64,000 nt of DNA. Source: JAAYVZ01 sp035384965 (GTDB taxonomy: Bacteria; Acidobacteriota; Thermoanaerobaculia; Thermoanaerobaculales; Thermoanaerobaculaceae). The position numbers and the translations under genes are program-made. Location of the stretch: contig DAOOJE010000002.1 of assembly GCA_035384965.1 (NCBI GenBank), forward strand, positions 1 to 64,000, read 5' to 3'. Positions 17,601 through 26,016 of the stretch are shown here, piece after piece. Every line of letters begins with the position of its first letter. The stretch's first letter is position 1. A model generated the notes under the pieces. The model searched no databases. It was given only the letters and a program-made list of their open reading frames with translations, and was not told the DNA's origin.

Positions 17601-18101
17601 CCCGTCCTGGAGCGGAACGAAGGTCGACAACGTCGATCCCGCGAGCGAGTACGCCTTCTGCCACTGGATGGCACCGCTGGCGTCGAGCTTGCAAAGCCAA
17701 GGCCTCAGCGTGCTGTCGTCCTGGGTCGTGCCGGCCAGCACGTAGCCGCCATCCGTGGTGGGCCAGGCATCCCCGCTGTCGAGGTTGGCGGTGCCATAAC
17801 TCTTTTGCCACTGGATCGCGCCGGCGGGGTCGAGCCTGGCGAGCCAGACGTCGCCGGCCCGCACCCCGAGAGTGTGGCCGCCGACCATCAGCGAGCCGTC
17901 GCCGAGTTGCCGGACCACCGCGGCGCTGTCGTTGTCGCCGCTGCCGAACGTGTACGCCCACGTGCCTCCGGCGGCAACGGCGCTCGCCAGTACCGGCGGG
18001 CGGAGGTCGGGTCGCCGCGGGAGGCGGCCCTGGGCGGTCGCTGCAACGGCGAAGAGGACTGCAAACAGCGGTGCCACGATACGGGAGGTGAGGGGGGGCA
18101 T
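14622..18101 (-). CDS. large exoprotein: delta-60-like repeats, two PKD domains, duplicated C-terminal module
   Basis: A 1159-residue exported protein with a signal peptide (residues 1-23, ending in Ala-Thr-Ala). Residues about 35-480 hold roughly eight delta-60-like repeats of about 55 residues, marked by Trp-Gln-Lys-x-Tyr-Gly-Gly, Asp-Gly-Gly-Tyr-Leu-Leu-x-Gly and Leu-Asp-x-x-Gly, as in beta-propeller exoproteins. Two PKD domains (about 515-700) show WEFGDG and WSFGDG. The end holds two copies of a ~230-residue uncharacterised module (about 700-925 and 928-1159). There is no lipobox or sorting tail, so release or surface association is unclear. ACGGAGGA precedes the ATG. No neighbour suggests a function. 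Confidence 0.85.
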   Translation of the reverse strand: MPPLTSRIVAPLFAVLFAVAATAQGRLPRRPDLRPPVLASAVAAGGTWAYTFGSGDNDSAAVVRQLGDGSLMVGGHTLGVRAGDVWLARLDPAGAIQWQKSYGTANLDSGDAWPTTDGGYVLAGTTQDDSTLRPWLCKLDASGAIQWQKAYSLAGSTLSTFVPLQDGTFLLIGTETPTFPLMQASLVVARLAADGSVGWARRLGEPIMLAFAHDPGDGSALIVGSFMDMATGSFDIRLIKLDLATGAVAFNRTYGGPGHETGTEVLRLGDGGYLLVGSAAPEEDEEETLGVLLVRLNADGSVSWQKLYSGTGHDVGYVIPAVDGGFLLSGTTESWGAGETDLWVVKLDNAGNILWQKTYGGPGKEMGGAYPDGTGGYFLAGETESFGQGRADAWVLRLDSQGNITWQRAYGGPNDDTATPLRLNDGSVLIEGVTESYGAGGEDAFLLRLDTNGTMAGACPFITGTSVTPRTSSASPQTTSLTSTAGSTAATAVTLAVTDPALSATTTTLSRRELCGAAPVLTATAAATPTSGAAPLAVSFTGSAANGTPPYTWSWEFGDGSLPATGQNPTHTYVNPGTYQATLTVRDAANATATSNRLTIQVTGGGGCVVSCSATVPATGSAGVPVTFQATVTASGCAAAPTALWSFGDGGTSTSLDTTHVYAQPGAYDWTFLASSPSGGTPCIRSGRIVISTGGQSIVYMIPSVAHAPGSGGTQWRSNVAVVNRNPTPVDLTLTYYPYAETSPTIVRQHTLGAGHTVEWQDILVSLFGLGAAASNKGSLHISSPLPIFATSRTYNQAPGGTYGQYYPALRPSDAIPAGQTGTIVQLKKTSVFRTNVGVQNLGVAPCAVTITLHGPNGTQIGAPKTQTVAAGRYWQQDDIFTSAGAGNRDIAYARVQPTTPGCAAWAYGSVVDGNTGDPTTFPVLFGSEVAAHTIAAVAHAPGSGGTQWRTNTAVVNGGATTTTLGLSFLDYTPGTLPVARTYPLAAGAIVEWQDILVSLFGKSASAASKGSVQITSTQPLYVTSRTYNQAASGTYGQYYPSVRPLQGLTSGQAGVIPQLKKTAAFRTNVGVMNLGTADVTVAIKLWSATGSQAGTTKTQSVAPGRYWQQDDVFTSLGAGSRDIAYATIEVQTPGGRVWAYGSVVDNSTGDPTTIPVLF
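14635..16000 (-). repeat. tandem duplication of a ~690-bp exoprotein module
   Basis: Two similar units end near 14640 and near 15335, each about 690 bases long, and encode the last two modules of the exoprotein. Shared DNA is easy to see, for example CCACGACCGAGCCGTACGCCC near 14668 and 15363, and TCCTGTTGCCAGTAGCGGCC near 14769 and 15469. The third copy, in the protein at 29222, is related only at the protein level. Confidence 0.8.
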
Positions 18102-18145
18102 GTCATCCTCCGTTACCTGGGCTGGCTGCCCTTGGTGTCATGTTG

Positions 18146-18174
18146 AGAGTAGCGACAGCTGCAAGGCCCTGCAA
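18146..18174 (-). promoter_or_regulatory. candidate promoter of the PKD exoprotein gene
   Basis: On the minus strand TTGCAG (18169-18174), a 17-base spacer and TACTCT (18146-18151). The start codon lies about 38 bases after the expected start site. TGCAAGGCC occurs twice at 10-base spacing across the -35 region. Confidence 0.4.
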
Positions 18175-18343
18175 GGCCGGACCACGTTTCCGCGGCGGCG
18201 TGAGGGCGAGGCGGGTCGAGCGCCCGCGGCCCGGCATTGCGCCCGCACCGTGCGAGCCGGGAGGAGGGGACCGCGTCCGGGACCTCCCGGTCGACGAGGC
18301 CGGAGCCGAGGGCGGGTGCTCGTGCCGCCGGCGGAAAGCGACG

Positions 18344-20194
18344 TCACTGGCCGGCCGCGTGGGGGGGTGGTGGAAGAAACGGCAGGATCTCCTCGGGGTT
18401 GCGGAACGGCGCGACGCAGTAGACGCCGGCGGCGTACCGCGGTGCCTCGGCGGCCATGCGGCGTGCGAGCTCGGCGCCGACCTTGGCGGCGTCGGGACCG
18501 GCCGCCTCGAGCTGCCTGAGCAGCGGCTCCGGCACCACGATGCCGGGCACCTCGTTGCGCAGGCGGAGGGCGAGCTTGAGGGACGAGAGGGGCCAGATCG
18601 CCACGATCCCGGGCACCGGCAGCCGTCCGCCGCAGCGTTCCAGCAAGCGCTCCCAGGGCGCCCACTCGAAGAACACCTGGCTCATGGCGAAATGAGCGCC
18701 CGCCTCGACCTTCCGGCGCAGCCGCGCGGCCTCGGCATCGAGATCGTCGGCGCCGGGGTTCACGGCGACGCCGAGGCAAAACGCCGGCGGCTCGCCGATC
18801 GGGTTGCCGGCACAGTCGACGCCCTCGGCCATCCGCGACAGCGCGCGCACCAGCTCGAAGATGTCGACGTGATAGACGTCGTGCACGCCAGGGTAGTCGC
18901 CGAGCTGCGAAGGGTCACCGGAAATCGCGAGCAGGTTGCGCAGGCCGGCGCGCCACGCCCCCAAAAGCTGCGACTGCAGCCCCATGAGGCTGGCGTCCCG
19001 GGGCGTGACGTGCGGGATCGCCTCGACGCCGGAGGCGCGCTGGATTTCTGCCGCCAGCCACAGGGAGTCCATGCGGAGGCGGGCGAGCGGGTTGGAGTTG
19101 ACGTCGAAGGCGTCGACCCGGGCCGAGGCGGCGAGCCGGCGCGCCGCGGCCAGCAGGCGCTCGGAGTTGGTGCCCTTGGGCGGGTCGAGCTGCACGATGT
19201 GGACGTGCTCTCCGGCGGCCAGCCTGGCGGCGAACGAGGACCGCTCCGCGACCGGCGGCGCCGGCCGGTGCGGCGGCTCCGCCACGCGGACCTGGACCGG
19301 TGCCCGCCGGCCGGGGCGAACGCCCTTCACCGCCTCGGCCATGGCTCGAATGTGCTCGGGGCCGGTGCCGCAGCACCCGCCCACGAGGTGGGCGCCCAGC
19401 GCCGCGGCGCGGCGAGCGAAGGCAGCCAGGTAGGCGGGCGTGGCCGGCGGCGGGATGATCCGGCCTTCGCGGCGGACGAGCGAGCCGGCGTTGGGTCGCA
19501 GCGCCAGGCGGCCGCGGAACTCGCCGAGCGCCTCGACGACTTCGAGGGTGGCGTGCGGCCCCGGCGCACAGTTGATGCCCGCCGCCAGCAGGCCGGCGTC
19601 GAGCAGGCGCCCGACCTTCTCGGCGTTGGCCGCGACGCTCTCGGGAGCGCTCTCGTCGGGGAAGGTGAGCGAGGCGACGACCGGCAGCCCCGACACCTCC
19701 CGCACCGCCGTGATCGCCAGCTCCAGCTCTTCGAGGCGGAAGAACGTCTCGAGCATCAGCAGGTCGCAGCCGCGTCCGGTGAGGACGGCGGCCTGCTCCG
19801 CGTGGGCGGTGGCGATGGCGGCACGCCCCGCCGGGTCGTCGAGGTCGAGGACGCCGGCCAGCGGCCCGATCGAACCCGCGACCAGGACGTCGACGCCGGC
19901 GATCTCACGGGCCTCCCGCGCCAGCTTGACGGCCGCCAGGTTGAGCGCCTCGACCCGGTCGCCGGCCTGCAGCCGCTCGAGGCGGGGCCGGGAAGCCGCG
20001 AAGGTGGCAGTCACCAGGAGCTCCGCCCCGGCTGCGAGGTACGAGAGGTGGACCTCCAGCACCTCGCGAGGGTGTTCGAGGGCGGCCAGGTCCAGGTGAG
20101 CGTGCCGCGGGAGGATGGCCAGCAGCTCCGACCCGGTGGCGCCGTCGGCCACCACGACGTGGTCGTCGAAGCGCGCCTCGACCCGGTTCAGCAC
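18344..20194 (-). CDS. homocysteine S-methyltransferase / methylenetetrahydrofolate reductase fusion
   Basis: A 616-residue bifunctional protein. The N-terminal half (about 1-290) is a Pfam S-methyl_trans barrel with the zinc ligands: one Cys in GINCAPGP and the Cys pair in VGGCCGTGPEH. The C-terminal half (about 330-610) is an FAD-dependent MTHFR barrel that reduces 5,10-methylene-THF to 5-methyl-THF; DVNSNPLARLRMDS and LLAISGDPSQLGDYPGVHDVY are recognisable cofactor and folate regions. The GTG at 20194 is chosen because GGAGGG lies six bases upstream and the domain starts there; upstream frame to 20305 is Arg-rich non-homologous sequence. It follows metH after 136 bases, so both belong to methionine and one-carbon metabolism. 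Confidence 0.9.
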   Translation of the reverse strand: MLNRVEARFDDHVVVADGATGSELLAILPRHAHLDLAALEHPREVLEVHLSYLAAGAELLVTATFAASRPRLERLQAGDRVEALNLAAVKLAREAREIAGVDVLVAGSIGPLAGVLDLDDPAGRAAIATAHAEQAAVLTGRGCDLLMLETFFRLEELELAITAVREVSGLPVVASLTFPDESAPESVAANAEKVGRLLDAGLLAAGINCAPGPHATLEVVEALGEFRGRLALRPNAGSLVRREGRIIPPPATPAYLAAFARRAAALGAHLVGGCCGTGPEHIRAMAEAVKGVRPGRRAPVQVRVAEPPHRPAPPVAERSSFAARLAAGEHVHIVQLDPPKGTNSERLLAAARRLAASARVDAFDVNSNPLARLRMDSLWLAAEIQRASGVEAIPHVTPRDASLMGLQSQLLGAWRAGLRNLLAISGDPSQLGDYPGVHDVYHVDIFELVRALSRMAEGVDCAGNPIGEPPAFCLGVAVNPGADDLDAEAARLRRKVEAGAHFAMSQVFFEWAPWERLLERCGGRLPVPGIVAIWPLSSLKLALRLRNEVPGIVVPEPLLRQLEAAGPDAAKVGAELARRMAAEAPRYAAGVYCVAPFRNPEEILPFLPPPPHAAGQ

Positions 20195-20330
20195 GGCGCC
20201 CTCCGGCGTGCGGCGCGACCTGCGGCGTGTGGTCCGCCGGGAGCAAGCCGTCTGCCGCCGGCCGTGCAAGGAGCGAAAACCCCCAGGGCGCGGGCTGCCG
20301 ACCACGAACCGGAGCGCCGGGCAGGTCTTC

Positions 20331-23300
20331 TCACGAGAGGTACCGTCCCTCGGGGTGGTGGAAGACCACGGCCGAGACCGACGCCTCCGGCTCCATCATG
20401 TACCCCTCCGTGAGCTGCACGCCGATGATGTCGGGCTCGAGGAGGCGGAACAGCTCGGCTTGCGGCTCGATGGCCGGGCACGCCGGGTAGCCGAACGACA
20501 GCCGGATGCCGCGGTAGGCGGCGCGAAAGCGCTCCTCCATCGTCATCTCCGGCGGGTCGGGGAACCCCCAGAGGGCGCGGAGGCGTCGGTGCAGCCACTC
20601 GGCGGCCGCCTCGGCGGTCTCGAGAGCCAGCGCCTGCAGCGCAATCGAGTCGGCGAGCCGGCCAGCTGCCCGCAGCTCGTCGGCGCGCTCGCGCACGCCC
20701 GTGCCGGTGGTGGTGACGAACAAGGCCACGGCGTCACGCGCGTCCGGGTCCGGCGAGACCCAGTCGGCGGCGCAGGCGTGCGGGGGCCGGGTCTGGCGCG
20801 CGAACGGCAGCGCCGCGAGTTCGCGGCCCGCTGCGTCGAGCACGACCACCTCGTCGCCGCGCCCGATCGCCCGATAGAACTGGTACACGGCCGCCGGCTG
20901 CAGCCATTTCCGGGTCGCGGCGGCGTCCTGCAGCGCCTCCACCCGCCGCGCCACCTCCTCGACCCGCACGTCGTGCGCCTCGAGCAGCCGCTTGACGGCG
21001 CCACGTACCCCGAGGTGCTTGCCGAGAAGCATTTGCCAGTTGAGGTGCGCGAACACGTCGTCGAGAGGCAGCTCGGGCAGCACGTGCCTGACCAGGTCAG
21101 GGGGAGGAGGCACCGGCGGGCGAGGCGAAGAGGAGGGTCTCTCGCCCGACTCGCGCGCCGGGGTCTCGAGCACGGCGGCAGCCACCCTCGGGACAGCTTC
21201 TTCTTGCTGCGTGACCGCGCGTCCTGTGGCGTGCTGGCCTGCCTCACCGCCGGCGTTCGTTGCTCTGTGCTCCGTGCTCTCGTGGCTCTTCGTCTTCTCC
21301 GTCGGGCGTGTGTGGAGGACTTCCTGGGCGATGGCGAGGCCGGCCATGGCGTCCGGGGCGTACCGGACCGGGCCAGTGTACGCAGGGGCGATGTGCTGCC
21401 GGGTGAAGGCGCTGGAGAGCGCCGCCCCCCCGACGAGCATCGGCACGTCGATGCCGGCGGCGGCCAGATCGGCAGCGGTGGCCGCCATCTGGTGCGCGGA
21501 ACGCACGAGCAGCCCCGACAGCCCGATGAGGTCGGTGCGGTGCTCCCGCCAGGCCGCGACGAGCCGCTCGGAGGGGCACTGCACCCCGAGGTCCACGATG
21601 CGGTAGCCGTTCGAGGAGAAGATGATGCTCACGAGGCTCTTGCCGATGTCGTGGACGTCCCCGCGCACGGTCGCGAGCAGCATGCTGCCCCGCGAGGCCG
21701 CCTCGGCGGCGCCCAGGTGCGGCTCGAGCCGCGCGACCGCGGCCTGCATCACCTCGGCCGAGACCAGCACCTCGGCGACAATGAGCTGCCCGGAGCCGAA
21801 CAGACGGCCCACCTCGTCCATCCCCTCCAGCAAGGGACCGTTGATGATCTCGAGAGGGTCCATGCGGCCGAGCAGCTCGTCGAGAACGGCCTCCAGCCCG
21901 GAGCGCCGTCCCTCCACGACCATGCGCCGCAGCCGCTCTTCCGCGGGCAGCGCCGCGTCGTCGGCGGCGGCCCGCGGGCGGGCGGCGCGAAACCGGGCGG
22001 CGAAGGCGTCGACGGCGGCTTTCGACCCCTCGAAGAGCACCGCCTCCGCGAGCGCGGCCTCCTCGGGCGGAATGGCCGGAAAGCGCACGAGCTGCTCGGT
22101 GTTGACGATCGCCGCGTCGAGACCGGCCTGCACGGCGTGGTGCAGGAGGACCGCGTTGAGCACCTCGCGGCCGGCCGCAGCCAGCCCGAACGAGACGTTG
22201 GAGATCCCGAGCAGGGTGTGGGCTTGGGGGAAGCGCTCCTTGATGAGCCGCACGCCCTGCACCGTTTCCGCCGCGGCGCCGGCAAACCGAGCATCCCCGC
22301 TGACGGCCGGGAACACCAGCGGGTCGACCAGCACGTCGGACGCAGGAACCCCGCACGCTGCCAGCCGCTCGAGCAGCCGCCCCGCCACCTCGAGTTTGCG
22401 CTCGGCCGTGCGCGCCATCCCTTCGCTGGGATGCTCGTCGATGCACCCGGCCACCACGGCAGCGCCGAACCGTCGGGCGAGCCCCGCCACCGCCTCGAGC
22501 CTCGCGCCGCCGTCCTCCAGGTTGACCGAGTTGATCACCGGCCGTCCCGGGATGAGCTCCAGGGCGCGGGCGATGACATCCGGATCCGTGGAGTCGATCA
22601 TGATCGGCACGCGCACCGCGCGCCGCAGCGCCAGCAGCGTTCCCTCGACGAGCGCACGCTCGTCAGCCTCCGGGTCGGCCACGCAGACGTCCACCACGTG
22701 CGCCCCGCCGCGCACCTGGCGGCGGCCGATCTCGGCCGCCTCGGCGAACCGCCCGCTTCGCACCAGCTCGCGGAACTTCCTCGATCCCAGAGCGTTGGTA
22801 CGTTCGCCGATGAGCAGCGGAGCGGGGGACTGGCGAATCTCGACCGCCTCGCCGCCGGCCAGCCGGGCGGGCGGTGCCTGCACCGGCCTGCGGGGGGCGC
22901 GGCGATCCGCCACCGCACGCAGCGCCCTCACGTGGGCGACACCCGTACCGCAACACCCGCCGAGCAAGTTGATCCACCCCTCGCTGGCGAACCTCTCGAG
23001 TACGCGCGAAAACTCCTCGGGCGTCTCGAGGTAGCGCCCCTCGGGGTCGGGCAGGCCGGCGTTCGGGCACACCGCGACGGCGCACGGGGCGATCGCGGCG
23101 AGGGCCCGCACGTGTTCGGCCATGGGTCCCGGGCCGGTCGAGCAGTTGATCCCGAGCCACAGCGGCTCCCACGGCGCGGCAATGGCGGCGATTGCCTCGA
23201 TCGTCTGTCCGCCGAGCGTCGTGCCCGTGGGCTCGATCGTGGCGGACGCCGCGACCGGAACGCCCGGCGCCGCGTCGCGGCAGGCGATGAGGGCCGCCTT

Positions 23301-23825
23301 GAGGTTGAGCGCGTCCTGCACGGTCTCGACCAGCAGCACGTCGACGCCGCCTTCGGCCAGCCCCTCGACCTGCCGCCGGTAGGCGGCGACCATTTCGGCG
23401 AACGTGACGCCACCGGTGAGGGTGAGCGAGCGCGTGGTCGGACCCATGGCCCCGGCAACCCAGCGCGGCCGCCCGTCCCTCGCCTCTGCCTCGCCGGCGA
23501 CCCGGCGGGCCAGCGCCGCCGCCATGGCGTTGATCTTCTCCGCGTGATCGGCGAGTCCGTACTCCGCCAGCACGATCGGCGTGCCTCCGAAGGAATCGGT
23601 CTCCAGGATGTCGGCGCCTGCCGCGAGGTAGCCGCGATGCAGGTCCAGGATGACTTGGGGGCGGTGCAGCAGCAGCGCCTCGTGGCACCCGAGGTACTCC
23701 TCGCCTCCGTAGTCGGCGGCCCACAACCCCAGCGCCGCGAGCGCCGTCCCGGTGGCGCCGTCGAGCACCAGGATGCGCTCACCGAGGGCGCGGCGGAGCG
23801 CCGCGGTTCGGGGGTTCTCGCTCAC
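20331..23825 (-). CDS. metH: cobalamin-dependent methionine synthase
   Basis: A 1164-residue four-module enzyme close to normal length. The homocysteine module (1-310) has the zinc Cys residues in GINCSTG and LLGGCCGTG. The pterin module (about 325-600) contains IGERTNALGS and NSVNLEDGG. A cap and B12 module (about 615-835) has the His ligand motif DVHDIGKS near 721. The activation module (about 905-1164) ends with RLSFGYPACP. A 65-residue charged, Pro-rich linker (about 837-905) replaces the short usual connection and comes partly from repeat-like DNA. The GTG at 23825 has no ribosome site. A TTGACA lies 30 bases upstream. No B12 or SAM riboswitch is visible in the 235 bases before it. Confidence 0.95.
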   Translation of the reverse strand: MSENPRTAALRRALGERILVLDGATGTALAALGLWAADYGGEEYLGCHEALLLHRPQVILDLHRGYLAAGADILETDSFGGTPIVLAEYGLADHAEKINAMAAALARRVAGEAEARDGRPRWVAGAMGPTTRSLTLTGGVTFAEMVAAYRRQVEGLAEGGVDVLLVETVQDALNLKAALIACRDAAPGVPVAASATIEPTGTTLGGQTIEAIAAIAAPWEPLWLGINCSTGPGPMAEHVRALAAIAPCAVAVCPNAGLPDPEGRYLETPEEFSRVLERFASEGWINLLGGCCGTGVAHVRALRAVADRRAPRRPVQAPPARLAGGEAVEIRQSPAPLLIGERTNALGSRKFRELVRSGRFAEAAEIGRRQVRGGAHVVDVCVADPEADERALVEGTLLALRRAVRVPIMIDSTDPDVIARALELIPGRPVINSVNLEDGGARLEAVAGLARRFGAAVVAGCIDEHPSEGMARTAERKLEVAGRLLERLAACGVPASDVLVDPLVFPAVSGDARFAGAAAETVQGVRLIKERFPQAHTLLGISNVSFGLAAAGREVLNAVLLHHAVQAGLDAAIVNTEQLVRFPAIPPEEAALAEAVLFEGSKAAVDAFAARFRAARPRAAADDAALPAEERLRRMVVEGRRSGLEAVLDELLGRMDPLEIINGPLLEGMDEVGRLFGSGQLIVAEVLVSAEVMQAAVARLEPHLGAAEAASRGSMLLATVRGDVHDIGKSLVSIIFSSNGYRIVDLGVQCPSERLVAAWREHRTDLIGLSGLLVRSAHQMAATAADLAAAGIDVPMLVGGAALSSAFTRQHIAPAYTGPVRYAPDAMAGLAIAQEVLHTRPTEKTKSHESTEHRATNAGGEAGQHATGRAVTQQEEAVPRVAAAVLETPARESGERPSSSPRPPVPPPPDLVRHVLPELPLDDVFAHLNWQMLLGKHLGVRGAVKRLLEAHDVRVEEVARRVEALQDAAATRKWLQPAAVYQFYRAIGRGDEVVVLDAAGRELAALPFARQTRPPHACAADWVSPDPDARDAVALFVTTTGTGVRERADELRAAGRLADSIALQALALETAEAAAEWLHRRLRALWGFPDPPEMTMEERFRAAYRGIRLSFGYPACPAIEPQAELFRLLEPDIIGVQLTEGYMMEPEASVSAVVFHHPEGRYLS
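21205..21310. repeat. low-complexity repeat-like DNA inside metH
   Basis: The + strand is rich in GCTC, TCTG, CGTG and TCTTC steps (for example TGCTCTGTGCTCCGTGCTCT). It codes in frame for the Thr-Lys-Ser-His-Glu-Ser-Thr-Glu-His part of the MetH linker. It looks like the CACGGAG-type intergenic repeats of some bacterial genomes rather than enzyme sequence. Confidence 0.5.
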
Positions 23826-23831
23826 GCCCCG

Positions 23832-23864
23832 AGTCTACAGGACACGCTCGAAAATCCATGTCAA
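23832..23864 (-). promoter_or_regulatory. candidate metH promoter
   Basis: On the minus strand a consensus TTGACA (23859-23864) is followed after 21 bases by TAGACT (23832-23837), which ends six bases before the GTG. The spacer is longer than normal, so one of the two boxes may be coincidental. No other -10 at 16-18 bases is good. Confidence 0.4.
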
Positions 23865-24017
23865 GCCCCGGGAGAGCACGCTCTCGTCCCTTTCCGCGGA
23901 GGCGGGCCGGACGCGCTCCCCGCCGGAGCCGTGACGCCGCCCCTTTTCTGTCGCGCCGCCGAACGACCGGCAGAGCCCTGTCGCTTGGCGCAGGCGGTGT
24001 CGGGTGCCATCGCCCGG

Positions 24018-24046
24018 TTGACACGGCGTGGGCAACCACGCATAAT
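24018..24046 (+). promoter_or_regulatory. tRNA-Phe promoter
   Basis: TTGACA (24018-24023), a 17-base spacer and CATAAT (24041-24046): the best sigma-70-type promoter in the window. The expected start is about ten bases before the mature tRNA. Confidence 0.8.
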
Positions 24047-24061
24047 CCGCCGGCCTGGCGT

Positions 24062-24137
24062 GCCCAGGTAGCTCAGTTGGTAGAGCAGGGGACTGAAAAT
24101 CCCCGTGTCGGCGGTTCAATTCCGTCCCTGGGCACCA
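24062..24137 (+). tRNA. tRNA-Phe (anticodon GAA)
   Basis: A 76-base cloverleaf. The acceptor stem GCCCAGG pairs with CCTGGGC, followed by discriminator A and an encoded CCA (24135-24137). The D arm has AGCTCAGTTGGTAGAGC, the anticodon arm is GGGGA-CTGAAAA-TCCCC with GAA at 24095-24097, and the T arm has GGTTCAATTCC. It stands alone with its own promoter and stem-loop. No integrated element is seen at its 3' end. Confidence 0.97.
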
Positions 24138-24173
24138 CGCAATCCAACAGAAATCAACACCTTGCAGAACGTG

Positions 24174-24198
24174 ACCGCCGGGACCGGAGCCCGGCGGT
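24174..24198 (+). terminator. stem-loop after tRNA-Phe
   Basis: ACCGCCGGG and CCCGGCGGT form a 9-bp stem with a 7-base loop, 36 bases after the tRNA, followed by GGTCGTTTG. A plausible intrinsic terminator with a weak U-tract. Confidence 0.5.
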
Positions 24199-24308
24199 GG
24201 TCGTTTGACGCCAGGCTCACATCACTTGGGCTCACCCGCCCAGCCCGACGCTCCATCGGGCGGGGCTGCGCGTCTGGGGCGGCCGTCTATCCTGGACGGG
24301 GGTTGAGG

Positions 24309-25838
24309 GTGCACGCGATCGACCTGGCCATCGTGGGGGCGAGCCTGGGAGGGCTGCTGGCACTGGGCGGCTGGCTGGCCGCCCGCCAGCGAGCGACCTC
24401 GGACTACTACCTCGGGGGCCGCAAGCTGCCGGCGTGGGCGCTGGGGCTGAGCTTGGCCGCCAACCAGGCGAGCGCCATCTCGCTCATCGGGGCACCGGCC
24501 TTCGTGGCGCTGCGCGAGGGAGGTGGGCTCGGTTGGCTGCAATACGAGCTGGCGGTGCCCCTGGCGATGGCGGTCCTCGTGGTGTGGGGGGTGCCACGAC
24601 TGCGATCGGCACCGGGCGCGGATGTCTACGCCGGGGTCGAGGCGCGCCTGGGGCCGCCCGCGCGGCGCGTGCTGGCGCTGCTCTTCCTGCTCGGGCGGGG
24701 CTCCGGCACCGGGGTGATCCTCTACGCCTCCTCGCTGCTCGTGGCTTCAGTGACGGGGTGGGGGCTCGGTTCGAGCCTGGTGCTGATGGGGGTCGTGGCG
24801 CTCGTTTACACGGCACTTGGCGGTCTGGTGGCAGACGTCGTCACCGATGTCGCACAGCTCCTCCTGCTCTGGGGCGGGACCGCGGTGGTGGCGGTGCTTG
24901 TGGCCGGACACCTGGCAGGGCACGGGCCGATGCTCGAGGGCATCGATCCGGCCAGACTCGCGGCGCTGGATTTCGGCCACCACGGGCTTGGCGACGGGGC
25001 GAGCTTTGCGTTCTGGCCGATGCTGCTGGGGGGGTTCTTTCTCTACCTTTCCTACTACGGCTGCGATCAGACGCAGGCCCAGAGGCTGCTCGCGGCGGGC
25101 AGCGACCGCGAGGTGCGCGTGGCCCTGACGACGGCGGCGCTGGTGCGCGTGCCGCTGGTAGCCACCTACTGCCTGCTGGGGGTCCTGCTCGCCCGGCTGC
25201 TCGTGGTGGACCCGGCGTTCGCCGCGCGGCTGGGGGGCAAGCCCGCGGATGCCCTGGTGCCCGAGCTGATCGCGTACTGGCTGCCGGTGGGAGTGCGCGG
25301 GGTGGCGGTGGCGGCGATCCTGGCGGCGGCGCTGTCCAGCATCGACTCGGCCCTCAATTCGCTCTCGGCGGTCACGATCGAGGAGCTGGGGTGGAGCCGG
25401 GGAAGGTGGGCGATCTGGCGAGCCCGCGCGGTAACAGTGGCGTGGGGTGGGCTCACCGTGGTGGCCGGGCTTGGCTTTTCGCGTGCCGGCGAGACCACGA
25501 TCGAACTCGTGAACCGTGTTGGCAGCGCGCTGTACGGACCGATCCTCGCGGTGTTCGCGCTGGCGTGGTGGGCGCGCCGCGCGTCCGGCGCCTCGGCAGT
25601 GGCCGGAGCGCTTTCCGGGCTTGCCGCCAACCTCGCCCTGGCGTGGCTGGCACCCGGCGTGTCCTGGCTGTGGTGGAACCTCTGGGGTTTCGGCATCGCC
25701 CTGGCGGTTGGCATCACGTTCGGTCGCCGTACCTCGCCCGCCCGGTCGTTCGAGATCGAGGGCCGGGGTCAGGCCTGGTTGCTGCTCGTGATGTTCGGCA
25801 TCATCCTCGCGGCGCTGGCACTTTTCGGGTTTCGCTAG
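24309..25838 (+). CDS. sodium:solute symporter (SSS family)
   Basis: A 509-residue protein with about thirteen hydrophobic helices, the usual count for the family. ATSDYYLGGRKLPAWALGLS and NQASAISLIGAPAFVA match the conserved first and second helices. The Na+-site helix AILAAALSSIDSALNSLSAV (near 340-360) is the clearest family mark. The substrate (sugar, myo-inositol, proline or other) cannot be read from sequence. The start is uncertain: GTG at 24309 is used; TTG at 24303 is in frame. A TATCCT -10-like box lies at 24288-24293 with no good ribosome site. It begins 170 bases after the tRNA. Confidence 0.88.
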   Translation: MHAIDLAIVGASLGGLLALGGWLAARQRATSDYYLGGRKLPAWALGLSLAANQASAISLIGAPAFVALREGGGLGWLQYELAVPLAMAVLVVWGVPRLRSAPGADVYAGVEARLGPPARRVLALLFLLGRGSGTGVILYASSLLVASVTGWGLGSSLVLMGVVALVYTALGGLVADVVTDVAQLLLLWGGTAVVAVLVAGHLAGHGPMLEGIDPARLAALDFGHHGLGDGASFAFWPMLLGGFFLYLSYYGCDQTQAQRLLAAGSDREVRVALTTAALVRVPLVATYCLLGVLLARLLVVDPAFAARLGGKPADALVPELIAYWLPVGVRGVAVAAILAAALSSIDSALNSLSAVTIEELGWSRGRWAIWRARAVTVAWGGLTVVAGLGFSRAGETTIELVNRVGSALYGPILAVFALAWWARRASGASAVAGALSGLAANLALAWLAPGVSWLWWNLWGFGIALAVGITFGRRTSPARSFEIEGRGQAWLLLVMFGIILAALALFGFR

Positions 25839-25945
25839 CCGGAGCTGCGCACGAGCCAGCGCGGGTCGCGCGCCCAGAAGTGCCCCGCGGCGAACCCGCA
25901 GTTGTGCCCCGCCTCGCCGGCCGTCGCCTGTGGCGAGGACAGGCC

Positions 25946-25992
25946 GAGGCGTCAAGAAGAAGGCGCCATGCCGGAAACCCGGCATGGCGCCT
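25946..25992 (-). terminator. intrinsic terminator of the OFA-type MFS gene
   Basis: A perfect 14-bp stem (25961-25974 with 25979-25992) and a 4-base loop, 24 bases after the stop at 26017. On the minus strand it is followed by TCTTCTTG. It may also limit read-through from the SSS gene, which converges on it. Confidence 0.85.
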
Positions 25993-26016
25993 CGGGCATC
26001 GAGCGAGAGTGCAGGC

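Noticed and set aside
14775..18146. A 1123-codon open frame on the + strand opposite the PKD exoprotein
   Set aside because: Shadow of the real minus-strand gene, which has a signal peptide, repeats and PKD motifs.
23826..24017. Cobalamin or SAM riboswitch before metH
   Set aside because: No B12-box or SAM-I core sequence is visible, and the likely leader is too short.
20115..24071. A 1318-codon open frame on the + strand opposite metH and the MTHFR fusion
   Set aside because: It is antisense to two clearly recognised enzymes; in 70% GC DNA the opposite strand stays open by chance. Its translation is Arg/Gly/His-rich with no family.
24062..24300. Integrated element at tRNA-Phe
   Set aside because: No integrase and no repeat of the tRNA 3' end were seen downstream.
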